DNA from: Argentina anserina
Taxonomy: Eukaryota > Streptophyta > Magnoliopsida > Rosales > Rosaceae
Reading direction: 5' to 3'
Length of the DNA: 64,000 bases
Assembly (NCBI RefSeq): GCF_933775445.1
Contig: NC_065872.1
Location: forward strand, 21,142,001 to 21,206,000
Below are positions 12,577 through 22,850 of the stretch, in pieces. The translations under genes and the position numbers were made by a program. The number at the start of each line of letters is the position of its first letter. Position 1 is the stretch's first letter. The notes beneath the pieces were generated by a model. It searched no databases. It saw only the letters and a program-made list of their open reading frames with translations, and had not been told where the DNA came from.

Positions 12577-13326
12577 AGCTAATTGCTATGCTTCCAACGT
12601 TTCTGACATAACCTATGCAATAGATTCAACAACATCAATAGCAAAGCACGAGTTAAGGTCAGAAACTGGGTATTTCATAGCCTCAAAAATATTGAAACTG
12701 ATAACATCTCCATCGAATTCCATTGATAAACTCCCATTGGCTACATCAATACATGTCCTAGCAGTTCTCATGAACGGTCTCCCCAAAAGCAGTGGAGTTG
12801 TCTCCAAGGGTGATACCTCCATGTCAAGCACATAAAAATCTGCAGGGAAAATAAGGTGACTGACCTGCACAAGGACATCCTCAACATACCCCTTAGGGTA
12901 CTTGTTAGATCAATCAGCTAATTGAATAATCACGTTATCATTCTTTAAAGGTCCTAATCCTAGTGATTGATAAACATTATATGGCATACCATTTATTGAA
13001 GCACCTAGATCAAGCATAACATTGTTAAATAACGTGTTACCAATTTTGCATGGGACAGAGAAACTTCCGGGGTCCTTCATCTTAGTGGGTAGCTTCCTTT
13101 GGATGACAGCTGAAACTGTCTCATTCATCTTCACTACCTTCTCCTCCCTAGTCTTCCTTCTTGAAGTGCAAAGCTCCTTTAAAAATTTCGCATACTTGGG
13201 GATTTTCTTGATGCACTCCAACAGAGGAAGGTTAACCTCCACTTTCCTAAAGACTTCCAACACCTCCTCATCAGATTTATTTGTGAGCATTTTGAGTTGT
13301 ATATTTGGATGTTTCAATGTATGAGT
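12577..13326 (-). pseudogene. Athila-type gag-end/protease region, broken
   Basis: Continues the pol polyprotein upstream. It has a basic linker with ECIKKIPKYAKFLKELC, then a retropepsin-like domain: DLGASINGMP takes the place of the canonical D-S/T-G loop and LLGRPFMRTA is the flap-distal block. An in-frame TGA lies near 12912 where relatives read arginine, consistent with CGA to TGA decay. Further stops near 12610 and 12580 separate it from pol. The apparent N-terminus of the 12910-13374 frame comes from the adjoining solo LTR, not from the element. Dead as a polyprotein. Confidence 0.85.
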
Positions 13327-15249
13327 TGTCACAGCCCTAAAATTCGAATGATAAAAATTCGAATTCGAAGCCATGAAAAACTCTAAAATAATCTCAAATA
13401 TATTAAAATCATCTTACTGCAATAGTGTATTGAAAACTGAGTTCAGAGTACGAATCAGTAGATTTCAATAATACATCACCAAATTTATATACACAGCAGC
13501 AAAACAATTGGAAAATGTAATATTCACTCGATCCTCACCAAAAACGAATGAGGGGATCCCTCAAAAAATCCTCTGTGTAAGCCCACTTGTAGAACTATCT
13601 CCTACACCATCGATTTGGTGCACCAGGATTGTTAACACAAATCTGGTAAGCTTTACAGCTCGTATGAGTAAACCACTATTTAAACATACATCACAAAACA
13701 AAGAAAACGTAACAATTAACATTTTTTCAACATGTGTACTCATGAGACCCATGTATCCCATTTGGTTACCCCTCATGCGGTACAACGGCAGATAGACTAG
13801 AGCTCTAACTGATCATAACTAACCCCCGGCCAAAGGCTTGGTTCCCGATTTAAATGCCATCACCAAGTCCGAAGACCAGAAAACGTTTTGACAAGACTCA
13901 ATGTTAAAACCATGTCAATAAAACCGATCCACACATGTTTATGTACTAAAACCAAGCGACTCTTACACAACAACATATAACAAGTGACACCAATAATTCA
14001 TTATACCTGAAGGTACATTTTCTTCCCTTCCAGCCCCATCTGTCACAATAATCTTCCAATTTACCGAAATGTACATTTTCTTCCCTTCCGGTCTCATCCG
14101 TTACAATTAATTGAAAACAATAAAACTATCGGAGATGACCAATATAAAAAATACCGGAGAATAATAATTACAATAAAAACACTGTTCACACACCGCTCTA
14201 GACGGCCATGCGTGGGGCTCACGCGTCGCCCTCAAATAGCCGCGTGTGGAGCTCATGCGCTCCTCTCAGACAACCTAGCGTGGCGCTCACGCGCCGCCCA
14301 AGGCAACCGCGCGTGACCTCACTTGCAGCCATCAAAACCATAGAATTTCTACCTTCAACAATCCTAGGGCCTAAAACATACTCTCTGCCACCACACCTCC
14401 TCCCACGCGCCGCCCTAGGCGGTAGCACGCATACCACACTCTCATCCACCCAAAACTTCATCAAACCACAAAACTTCCAACATCAAAAACACATATCACA
14501 AGGAGTAGGACATGTTCATACCTATAGGTAGCATTAAAATGGCCGGAAACTGTCGGAAATGTCGCGGCAAGAAACCCAGATTAGAGGTTGAAGATCGGAG
14601 GTGAAACAGCTCGATTCGAACGCCTCTACCGGTGGATTCGCGTCTACAAGGACGAGGAAAGACCTGCGACAGCCGCCTCGTGCCCCAACCTCGCCGGCGA
14701 CATCGGGTTCGACGATGCTGTAGCTGTGTGTTCTCGGGAGCAGCTGAAACGTGGCGCGTTGTGGGTTGCCACTACCACCGGTGGACGCGGCTCGGTTGTG
14801 CGGTTCCATTGGGACCAGTGGCAACGGAATCAGAGATGATTTGGGTGAACAATGACGTCGGGGAAAGAGAGAAAGCTGTGAGTTTGGGTTTCTGATTTAG
14901 AAAATTAGTGTTTCCAAAAAAGCCCTTTTGTACTCTTTCCAAAAACGAAAACCAAACTTCTGTTGCTAATAACTTTCAAATACAAAGTCCGATGTAGGCG
15001 TGTCATATGTGTATGAACTCATATTGACGAGCTCTACGACTTTCGTGGATAAAGTTTTCAGAGATGAGCGATAGATTAAAAGTCAACTCTTGAGCCACTG
15101 TTTTCAACTTTTAATTTCCGAAAACACTTCCATTTCGTAATGACAACAACGAGATGGTTTAGAATGTGAATTTACTCGAATTACCAAGCATATTAATTTA
15201 CGAGAAATCACAAGAAATAGAACTCGAAAATTCGGAATATTACATGAGT
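13322..15249 (-). mobile_element. Solo gypsy LTR with 5-bp target duplication
   Basis: The LTR proper is 13327-15244 (1918 bp): tgtcacagccc at the left, attaca at the right, TG...CA. Direct repeats tgagt flank it at 13322-13326 and 15245-15249. It belongs to the same tRNA-Met-primed gypsy family as 3669-5786. Removing the LTR and one tgagt rejoins the Ath-1 frame, which then stays open for another 16 codons before a stop. There is no interior, so it arose by LTR-LTR recombination after insertion into Ath-1. Its GC-rich block gives spurious frames at 14208-14895. Confidence 0.9.
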
Positions 15250-15419
15250 ACTTGAATCAGTTGAAAGATATGGTATCATGGGTCATTTGGTATATAAGTA
15301 TGATCACAACTTTTGGAATTTTTTTTTATTTTTTTTCTTTTACAATATGAACACAGCAGCTCCTGCATTAGTAAATCCAAAATAAATTCTAAGTCTTTGT
15401 TGCATGAGTGAGAATACGC
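15250..15419. other. Short Ath-1 remnant and low-complexity spacer
   Basis: The first roughly 50 bases continue the Ath-1 reading frame beyond the solo LTR on the minus strand, then hit an in-frame TGA. A T-rich run follows at 15317-15341. No further structure is recognised. Confidence 0.4.
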
Positions 15420-15844
15420 AACTATTGGCAAAAGCAAGTTTTGTTGTACCAGTGAACTCTCCTACAACTAAATATTGGAGCAAACAATTGTTGTTGGAAT
15501 GAAAAAACACACAAGAAAAGAAGAGAAAAAAAAACAATTTGTTGTATGATTTCATTACAGACAAAATTGTAAAAATCACGTAAAGTAATTAGTTGTCTAA
15601 TAAGGAACACACAACAAATATTGTGATCTATATTTGTTGTCTGAAAGCCACTTGCCGGGGAATTTTGTCGAGCAGCTGCCGAACGTGCTGACAAGTAGCT
15701 ATCGAGCATTTTACCGAGAGTCACACAACTGAATTTAACATGTTGTATGAATGTTTTAATCAGACAATACCGTCATAACAACAGTTATGTCCTACTTCAC
15801 ACAACTGTGATCCACCGTTGTGTGGTGGAGTTATTGTAATAGTG
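15420..15844 (-). mobile_element. Possible CACTA transposon end
   Basis: The right edge reads tagtg on the plus strand (cactattacaataactcc in reverse complement), like a CACTA terminus. The preceding 400 bp is dense in short acacaac/gttgtgt motifs in both orientations, as in CACTA subterminal regions. The partner terminus and a 3-bp duplication were not found. Tentative. Confidence 0.28.
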
Positions 15845-15900
15845 TTGTTGATTAGAGCTGCCAATGCAACCACAACCTGAATTGTTATGGAAGTTGTGAG

Positions 15901-16637
15901 TGTTAGAACAAAGGTTCAGTAAGTAATGGAATCCAGTTAATCAACACCAGATGTTGTAATAAATAGCCTTTGATTTATACTTCTAATTACAGTAGTAAAT
16001 TGAGTTTGAAGAACCCAATTCCAATTCTATATATACAGTAATACAACTATAAAATGAATTTGAAGAACACAATTTCAATTAAACTGAAATAAAAAAGATT
16101 GAAAACAAAGAAACTGACTTGTTGATTTTGATAGACGCTTGTTTGTTGCAATCTCTTAAAATAGAAATTCGCCCCTACACTTGTGCTTGTAGATCTTTGG
16201 ACGTCTGTCTTGCAGGATACAACTATTGAATTCAATCGAAGCACTTCAATTGAATCCCTGGTAAATTCTACATTGTGTTTCTCAGAAATATTGAGGAAAG
16301 AAGAGAGAGGCGAAAATTAATTGACCATCTGCTTGAGTTTGTCATCCTTATATAAAGGATTGGCGATACTTTGAAAGGGTATGACGAATCAGTAGCAAAC
16401 CTTCATTCACTTTGGTTGAAACCCAGAAGTCGTGTTCTTCCGTTCCCAGAAGACACGTTTGTTTGGTTTGTTCCATCCCCACAATTCTATAAATGGATAG
16501 ATATAATCATTATCACAATACTAATAATTATCATTAATAATAATAATTATTATGAGTAATAAGAATATAGCATATGGTAATTAAGGTAAAGTAAACCAAT
16601 CTGATTTTTACCATTTTTACCCTAACATTGTCCAACA
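15901..16637 (-). repeat. 3' LTR of Copia-A
   Basis: 737 bp. It retains a TATA motif (minus strand tttatataa, 16348-16356) that is deleted from the other LTR. It carries AT-rich (ataat)n-like sequence near 16500-16560. Confidence 0.9.
16348..16356 (-). promoter_or_regulatory. TATA box in Copia-A 3' LTR
   Basis: Minus strand tttatataa lies within ccttatataaagg. The block of about 37 bp holding it is absent from the 5' LTR at about 21730. Confidence 0.5.
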
Positions 16638-16648
16638 ATACCCCACAA

Positions 16649-17229
16649 TTTCTATTCAAATCATAAAATACCCCACATTTGAATAAAAAATAAGCTACAT
16701 ATTAGTCGTCATAACTCAACGTCATTTCAGAGAAAATAGAATCAATATGCGTAGAAAATGGTGTCTTTTAGACTTGAACCATTCCTAGTGATAACTTATC
16801 GTTATTACCTAGTGAAATAGTGAAATTTTTCATCTTGAACTGTTCACTATATGGTAGTAATACGAGACAACAAGTTTCACACATATATCATCTTCACATT
16901 TCAAATTTATACGGTTGTGCTCATTTTGGTCATGAACAAATCCCGACTTCATGAGAGCTCTAGAGAATTTAGCCAGATCAATTCTCAGGGATGCGACCCA
17001 CATCACTCTCATATAGGTAATGCTTATTAAGAATAGTCCGTTCTATCCCACTTTAGAATGTTATTAGCATTATTAAATAAATTAATATTCATCCCTTAAT
17101 CGTCAACGGATTACACACATTGTTACATCATAGGAATAGGCACATGTGTGTCATGCTTCTGAATCTTTCTTAACTAGTTTGCCTATTGAATCTAGACCAT
17201 GGGATCTCCAATGTTGCTAGGTTAGGTTT
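16649..17229 (-). other. 3' non-coding region of Copia-A
   Basis: Lies between the end of the RNase H homology (about 17230) and the polypurine tract. No reading frame recognised. Confidence 0.6.
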
Positions 17230-18283
17230 CCGCCAAGTAATGACTCATTTTATTGGCTTGAGACCCATTCCCCTCGATGTAAATACGACTTGCTCTTTAG
17301 GTAGGCCTTTGGTCAAAGGATCGGCTAAATTTTCCTTTGATTTGATGTAGTCCAATGCTATTACTCAATTGGAGAGCAATTGTCGTATTATAGCATTTCT
17401 TTGCCTTATATGCCTAGATTTCCCATTGTATATTTTGTTTTTGGCTCTATGTAAGGCAGCCATATTATCACAATGAAATACAAAGGGGTGTTAGAGGCTT
17501 AGGCCACAATGGAATATCTTCAACAAAATTTCTAAGCCATTCGGCTTCTTCGGCAGCTATATCCATAGCAAAGAATTATGATTCCATTGTAGATCGTGCT
17601 ATACAAGTTTGTTTGGATGACTTCCATGACACGGCTCCTCCACCAAGTGTAAACACATAACCACTTATGGACTTACTTTCTGTGCTACCCGAAATCCAAT
17701 TTGCATCACTATATCCATCCAAAACATGAGGATATTTTGTATAATGTAGACCGTAGTTCATTGTATACTTGAAGTACCTTAGTACTCTTATCAAAGCATG
17801 CCAATTTTCTTTATTAGGATTGCTTGAATATCGACTTAATCGAGTTATAGAATAAGCCAAATCCGGTCTTGTACAATTCTTAATGTACATCAAGCTTCCT
17901 ATTATTTGTGTGTATTCTAATTGAGACACACTTTCACCATTATTCTTTGCAAGCTTACATGTTGGATCAAATGGAGTCATCATCGTCTTATCATCATAGT
18001 GTCCAAATTTCTTTAGTACTTTCTCCACATAATGAGATTGAATGAGTGTATAGCCATTACTATCTCTTTTAATTCTCACTCCAAGTATTAAATATGCTAA
18101 TCCCATATCTTTCATTTCAAATTTAGAACTGAGCATCTTCTTTGTGGAGTTGATAATGTCCTTGTTAGTTCCTATTATCAATATGTCATCCACGTATAAA
18201 CATACAATGATGCAAGCATTTTTAGTTTGCTTGATATAAACACATTTATCACACTCGTTTATTTTGAATCCAGCAGACATCAT
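17230..18283 (-). pseudogene. Copia-A reverse transcriptase (palm) and RNase H
   Basis: The main frame (17576-18283) begins just after a TAA that replaces the glutamine of the usual LKQAPKQW motif. It contains the catalytic CLYVDDILI box, LGVRI and the [16 protein letters not shown] block. RNase H begins at [11 protein letters not shown] and runs through [17 protein letters not shown]. The remaining RNase H (CDNMAALHRAKNKIYNGKSRHI, then KENLADPLTKGL) can be read to about 17250 only across a frameshift near 17480 and two stops. Domain content is complete, but the protein cannot be made in one piece. Confidence 0.88.
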
Positions 18284-18307
18284 TGTATAATCAAACTTCT
18301 CATGCCA

Positions 18308-19174
18308 TTATTTTGGGGCTTGTTTAAGTCCATATAACGATTTAACAAATTTACAGACTTTCTTCTCTTGCCCTTTAACATTGAAGCCTTCGGGTTGTTC
18401 CATATAGATTTCTTCCTCTAATTCTCCATTTAAGAATACCATCTTGACATCCATCTGGTGTATTTTAAGATCATATATAGCAGCAATTGCTATTAATATT
18501 AGAATGGAAGTAATTCGAGTGACCGGAACATAGGTGTCAAAGAAATCAAGATCTTCTTTTTGTCGAAAACCTTTTGCGACTAGTCTTGCTTTATATTTAT
18601 CTATGGAACCATCTGGTTTTAATTTCTTTTTGAATATCCATTTATAACCAATTGGTGTACATCCAGGTGGTAAATCAACCAACTCCCATGTATGGTTATT
18701 CATAATGGATTCCACTTCACTTTGGATTGCTTCCTTCCAATAAGGTGCTTCTGTAGATGTCATTGCAGCCTTATATGTTTGAGATTCTTGTTCAGTAAGA
18801 GCCACAAAATCCGGACCAAAGTCTTTTGCAACCCTTGCTCTTTTGATTCTTCTTGGTTCTAATTCTTGGTTTTGAACCTTTGACGTATAAGCATTGTTAT
18901 TATCTTTCTGTGTATTTGAATCTTCATGTATTCTTTTCTTTGGAGTACTTAATCTATCTTTATATGGAAATATATCCTCAAATAATTGAGCTTCATTGGA
19001 CTCCAGAATCGTGTTCACAAGAACTTCTTCATTTCCAGATTTGTGAACTAAAAATCTATTTGCTGCACTATTAATTGCAGGTCCAATATATACACAGTCT
19101 ATTGTTTTAGGTCCAACCGTTAGCATTTTTAGAGGAGGAACTCTCACTTTTGCAAGACAACCCCACACTTTCAT
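18308..19174 (-). pseudogene. Copia-A integrase C-terminus and reverse transcriptase N-half
   Basis: Starts at the MKVWGCLAKV block of the integrase C-terminal region. A basic linker follows, then reverse transcriptase from WKEAIQSEVESI through YKWIFKKKLKPDG, YKARLVAKGF and HQMDVKMVFLNGELEEEIYM to SLYGLKQAPK, where a nonsense codon ends it. A TAG at about 19218 separates it from the integrase core, in the same frame. The fingers and first palm aspartate (MDVK) are intact. Confidence 0.9.
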
Positions 19175-19219
19175 GGTTTTATATGAAGGTGGCCTTCCTT
19201 TCGAGATTTCATATGGGGA

Positions 19220-19728
19220 CTAATCATTCCTTTTAAGAGAATTTTTATTCAATATTGAGTTTACATATAATAGAGCTTCACCCCATAAACTTTGTGGAGC
19301 ACCTGAACTGTTCAACATGGAATTCATCATTTCTTTGAGAGTTATGTTCTTACGCTCAGCAACTCTATTTTGAATTGGAGTGTAAGGTGTTGTTGTTTGA
19401 TGAATAATTCCATGTGTAGAACAAAATTCAGAGAATTCATTTGAAATGTATTCTCCACCACGATCTGATCTCAGTATTTTTATCTTCTTGTCTAATTGAT
19501 TTTCAACTTTAGCTTTATATATCTTAAACATACTTAAAGCTTCATCTTTACTTGTTATTAAATAGACATAGCAAAATTTGCTACAATCATCGATGAAAGT
19601 AATATAATAATTCTTTCCATATCTACTTGGAGTTGATTGGAAGTCACAAAGATCACTATGAATCAGTCCAAGCATTTCGTTGGATTTTTCAACAGATTTG
19701 TAAAAGTGCCTTGCATATTTTTAATTCA
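19220..19728 (-). pseudogene. Copia-A integrase core
   Basis: A retroviral-type integrase domain. The triad is visible: D in HSDLCD, D in LRSDRGGEY and E in NRVAERKN. It would insert the cDNA. A one-base insertion in an A-run near 19727 breaks the join to the upstream HKCEVC zinc-finger end, and a TAG near 19218 ends it. Confidence 0.88.
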
Positions 19729-19917
19729 ATACAGACTTCACATTTATGCTTATCAGCATTATTTCTGCTATTTGATATGCATTCAAACTTAGGCTTGCAT
19801 TTTGGTAACAAACCCAAGTTTATCATCCTGTTTAGAGAATGATAATTCACATTACCTAATCTTTCATGCCATAAATCAACTGAATCAAGGAAGTAAATAG
19901 AAGCAGTGCTATTGCCT

Positions 19918-19958
<41 letters not shown>

Positions 19959-20422
19959 ATCAGTAGTAGGAATTACATTGAGTTTGAACAACCCCTCAGA
20001 AAGATAACCTTTTCCTACATACATCCCACCCTTGGTGAGTACAAACTTATCAGATTCAAACACTAACTTAAAGACTTTGTTGATAAGAAGAGAACCAGAA
20101 ACCAGATTCTTTCTAATCTCAGGAACATGGAACACATTGGTGAGTGCAAGTTCTTTTCCAGAAGTGAGTTTCAGTATCACTTTTCCTTTTCCTTCAACTG
20201 CAGCAGTGCTAGAGTTTCCCATATAACAGTTCTCTCCACCAGATCCTTGCACATATGTTGCAAACATGCTTCCTTCAGCACACACATGCCTTGATGCACC
20301 TGTGTCAATCCATCAATCATTGCTATTGGTCATCAAATTTACTTCAGATACAATAGCAACAAATTGGTCTTCTGCCATGTTTGCCTGATTTTTATTTTCA
20401 GCTGGATTGTCCTTCTTGTGGC
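19729..20422 (-). pseudogene. Copia-A protease and pre-integrase domain
   Basis: The aspartic protease motif WIDTGASRHVC follows directly on an in-frame TGA. The copia-type block LTNVFHVPEIRKNLVSGSLL comes next, then a pre-integrase domain with DLWHERLGNVNYHSL and an HKCEVC finger end. A (ATT)n microsatellite inside encodes a run of 12 asparagines. Sequence and order match Ty1/copia; lineage is uncertain. Confidence 0.87.
19919..19957. repeat. (TTA)n microsatellite in Copia-A
   Basis: About 12 uninterrupted triplets inside the protease/pre-integrase coding region, read as asparagine on the minus strand. The frame is preserved. Confidence 0.95.
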
Positions 20423-20423
20423 G

Positions 20424-21239
20424 ACAATCTATAACTTTATGACTAGGCATCCCGCACACCCAACATGCACCTTGAATTTTCTATTTGAACATAACAGCTT
20501 TTGGGGCAGTAAGTGCTCTCTTGGCATTAGCTTTTCCCTTCTTCTGATTGTGAGAAAACTTGGACCTAGAAGTACTGCCTTCAATCACATTGGCTTTTGC
20601 TTCCATTGAGGACCAATCCGATTTTTCATTCTTTTGATTCTCTTCCTCCACACGAAGCTTAAGAATCAATTGCTCAAGGTTCATCTCTTCAGATAGGTGC
20701 TTGAGATAAATCTTAAAATCCTTCCAAGAGGGAGGCAACTTTTCAATAATGGAAGCAACAAGAAAAGTCTCATTGAGTCCCATACCTTCAGCAACTAATT
20801 CATGACCAGTAATTTGGAGTTCTTCCACTTGCTTCACCACAGACTTGGCATCATTCATCTTACAATTCAGAAATTTTCCAACAACAAATTTCTTGGCACT
20901 TGCAACTTCAGACTTGTATTTCTTATCCAAAGAATCCCACAGCTCTTTTGCAGTTTTGAATGTAGAATAAACATCATACAAAGAATCATCTAATGCATAT
21001 AGGATGTAATTCTTACACATAAATTTGTTGTGCTCCCAAGCGTCAACAGCTTTCATAGTTGCATCAGGGATATCACCCTCTGCTGGCAATTCAGGAGCCT
21101 CAGATGTAATCACTTGTGCCAAGTTCAACGTTGTTAGATAAAACAACATCTTTTGCTGCCATCTTTTGAAATCCACACCTTTGAACACAAAAGGCTTCTC
21201 AATGTGGTTCTTAACACCAACAACAGCAGGTTGATCCAT
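20424..21239 (-). pseudogene. Copia-A gag with zinc knuckle
   Basis: The frame 20481-21239 (252 residues) starts with MDQPAVVGVKNHIEKPFVFKG and contains the gag core FKRWQQKMLFYL, AKELWDSLDKKY and KLPPSWKDFKIYLKHL. A TAG then cuts off a canonical CCHC knuckle (CWVCGMPSHKVIDC) at 20424-20465, in the same frame. It is the nucleocapsid/capsid protein of the element. The start is the first methionine after the 5' LTR, 28 bases inside it. Confidence 0.9.
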
Positions 21240-21267
21240 TTCAACAAATATAATTTTTGTTTTAGAT

Positions 21268-21996
21268 TGTTAGAACAAAGGTTCAGTAAGTAATGAAATC
21301 AACTTAGTCAACACCAGATGTTGTATAAAATATCCTTTAATTTATACTTCTAATTACAACAGTAAATTGAGTTTGAAGAACCCAATTCCAATTCTACAAA
21401 TACAGTAATATTACAACTATAAAATGAATTTGAAGAACACAATTTCAATTCTATGAATACAGTAATATCAATTTCAATTAAACTGAAATAAAAAAGATTA
21501 AAAACAAAGAAACTGACTTGTTGATTTTGATAGAGGCTTGCTTGTTGCAATCTCCTAAAACAGAAATTCGCCCCTACACTTATGCTTGTAGATCTTTGGA
21601 CGTCTGTCTTGCTGGATACAACTATCGAATTCAATTACGCACTTCAATTGAATCCCTGGAAAATTCTACTTTGTGTTTCTCAGAAATATTGAGGAAATAA
21701 GAGAGGAGAAAATTAATTGAGCATCTGCTTTGAAAGGGTATGACGAATCAGTAGCAAAGCTTCATTCACTTTGGTTGAAACCCAGAAATCGCGTTCTTAC
21801 GTTCCCAGGAGACACGTTTCTTTGGTTTGTTCCATCCCCACAATTCTATCAATGGATAGATATAATCATTATCACAATACTAATAATTATCATTAATAAT
21901 AATTATTATTATGAGTAATAAGAATATAGCATATGGTAATTAAGGTAAAGTAAACCAATCTGATTTTTACTATTTTTACCCCAACATTCTCCAACA
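21268..21996 (-). repeat. 5' LTR of Copia-A
   Basis: 729 bp. Relative to the 3' LTR it lacks about 37 bp including the TATA box (deletion point about 21730) and has a short duplicated segment near 21440-21475. Probably a weak or dead promoter. Confidence 0.9.
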
Positions 21997-22001
21997 GTGA
22001 G

Positions 22002-22199
22002 TGTGGTCGCCATTAGTGTTTTTCTCAAGCTTTGGACAACAAACATTCACATCTTATCTTCATCACCCTGCACAGTTAAAATCATATGTACGAGAACATT
22101 ATCCGCCACTAAGATGATCGAAAACGTACGACACCAACCTTAAAGTTGTAGATCACATCAAGATAGATAACTTTCATACATGGCCGGAAAATGTTAAGA
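22002..22199. other. Unassigned spacer
   Basis: Continues the host sequence interrupted by Copia-A. No motif or frame recognised. Confidence 0.5.
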
Positions 22200-22807
22200 T
22201 GCCGACAGAGGGTTGACTTTCGAAACTCCGATTTGCGGCTCGATCTGGACTACAAGCGGCATAGAATCAGGACCAGAGGAAGGATTTAGGTCGGATAGAA
22301 GCAACCCCGACCTCCGATGTCGCCGGAGGCGGCGGCGCCAACTCCACCGGGGTTTCCGATCGTTGCAGCTCCCCGCACGGTGGTCGGCGTCGGGTGATTT
22401 CAGTTCCGATCGACGGGAAATGGTGAAGCGGTTCGAATGGAACCAAGGTTGGACGGCGGAGATCGGCCGGTCGGAAAATTTCTGGGTTTTCATCGGGTGA
22501 ACAGTACCCGACCTGACATTTTCAGCCTTTTTCCCAAATTCTGATTTTTACCCGTATTTATACCTATTTCCAAAAATGCCCAAATACTTTCTTGATTTGT
22601 AACTCTTACATACGAACTCCGATTTAGGAGTGCCGCGTGTCCACGAATTCGTATCAACGAGCTCTACGACTTTCGTGAAGGAAGTTTTCCCGAAAAACTC
22701 ATGCATCAAAAAATCAACTTTGAGAGTCGTCACACGTAGTACGACTCTCGTTCCGAGTAAAAGATAAAACTATTTGCAACGAATCATAAAAGATTCGGGT
22801 CGTAACA
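22200..22807 (-). repeat. Gypsy (chromovirus-like) LTR fragment, start end
   Basis: Minus strand begins tgttacgacccgaatc at 22807 and is about 85% like 26028-26639 by eye. A polypurine-like tract lies immediately to its right, so this is the start of a 3' LTR. The left part of the LTR is missing. The frames at 22194-22500 are GC-rich LTR sequence. Confidence 0.72.
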
Positions 22808-22850
22808 ATTCTCCTCTCCTTAGAAAAATTTCGCCCTTGAAATTTTATCT
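22808..22850 (-). other. Polypurine tract and element 3' end
   Basis: Minus strand reads gggcgaaatttttctaagg followed by agaggagaat and then the LTR start. This is the arrangement known from Del/Tekay-type chromoviruses. Confidence 0.7.

Larger units (their letters stand above)
5787..13326 (-). mobile_element. Ath-1: Athila-type Ty3/gypsy element, 5'-truncated
   Basis: On the minus strand it reads (right to left) gag/protease remnant, intact RT-RNase H-integrase frame, 1.75 kb non-coding 3' region, polypurine tract and a 3' LTR. It matches Ath-2 (36102-42815) across the LTR, 3' region and pol tail. The Athila assignment rests on the RT and integrase and on the tRNA-Asp primer site of Ath-2. 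The 5' LTR and most of gag are missing. A solo gypsy LTR sits at 13327-15244, and a short piece of the interrupted frame resumes at 15250. No env-like frame lies between pol and the LTR. Confidence 0.9.
15901..21996 (-). mobile_element. Copia-A: structurally complete Ty1/copia element
   Basis: LTRs at 15901-16637 and 21268-21996 both begin tgttagaaca and end tccaaca. Perfect target duplications gtgag lie at 15896-15900 and 21997-22001. On the minus strand the order is gag, zinc knuckle, protease, integrase, RT, RNase H, which is Ty1/copia order. The polypurine tract (minus strand gtggggtat, 16638-16648) adjoins the left LTR. The usual tRNA-Met primer site is not recognisable next to the right LTR. 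Gag and protease look Tork-like, but lineage is inferred from memory of the family. All coding domains are present and all are broken by stops or frameshifts. Confidence 0.93.

Noticed and set aside
12910..13374. Single 154-residue gene starting MASNSNFYHS
   Set aside because: The first 16 or so residues come from the solo gypsy LTR; the rest is the Ath-1 protease region.
14208..14895. Several 80-107 residue frames on both strands
   Set aside because: Same GC-rich LTR block, inside a solo LTR with a target duplication.
13327..15244. Right-hand remainder of the LTR cut at 5786
   Set aside because: It has its own complete ends and a perfect tgagt duplication, so it is a separate insertion.
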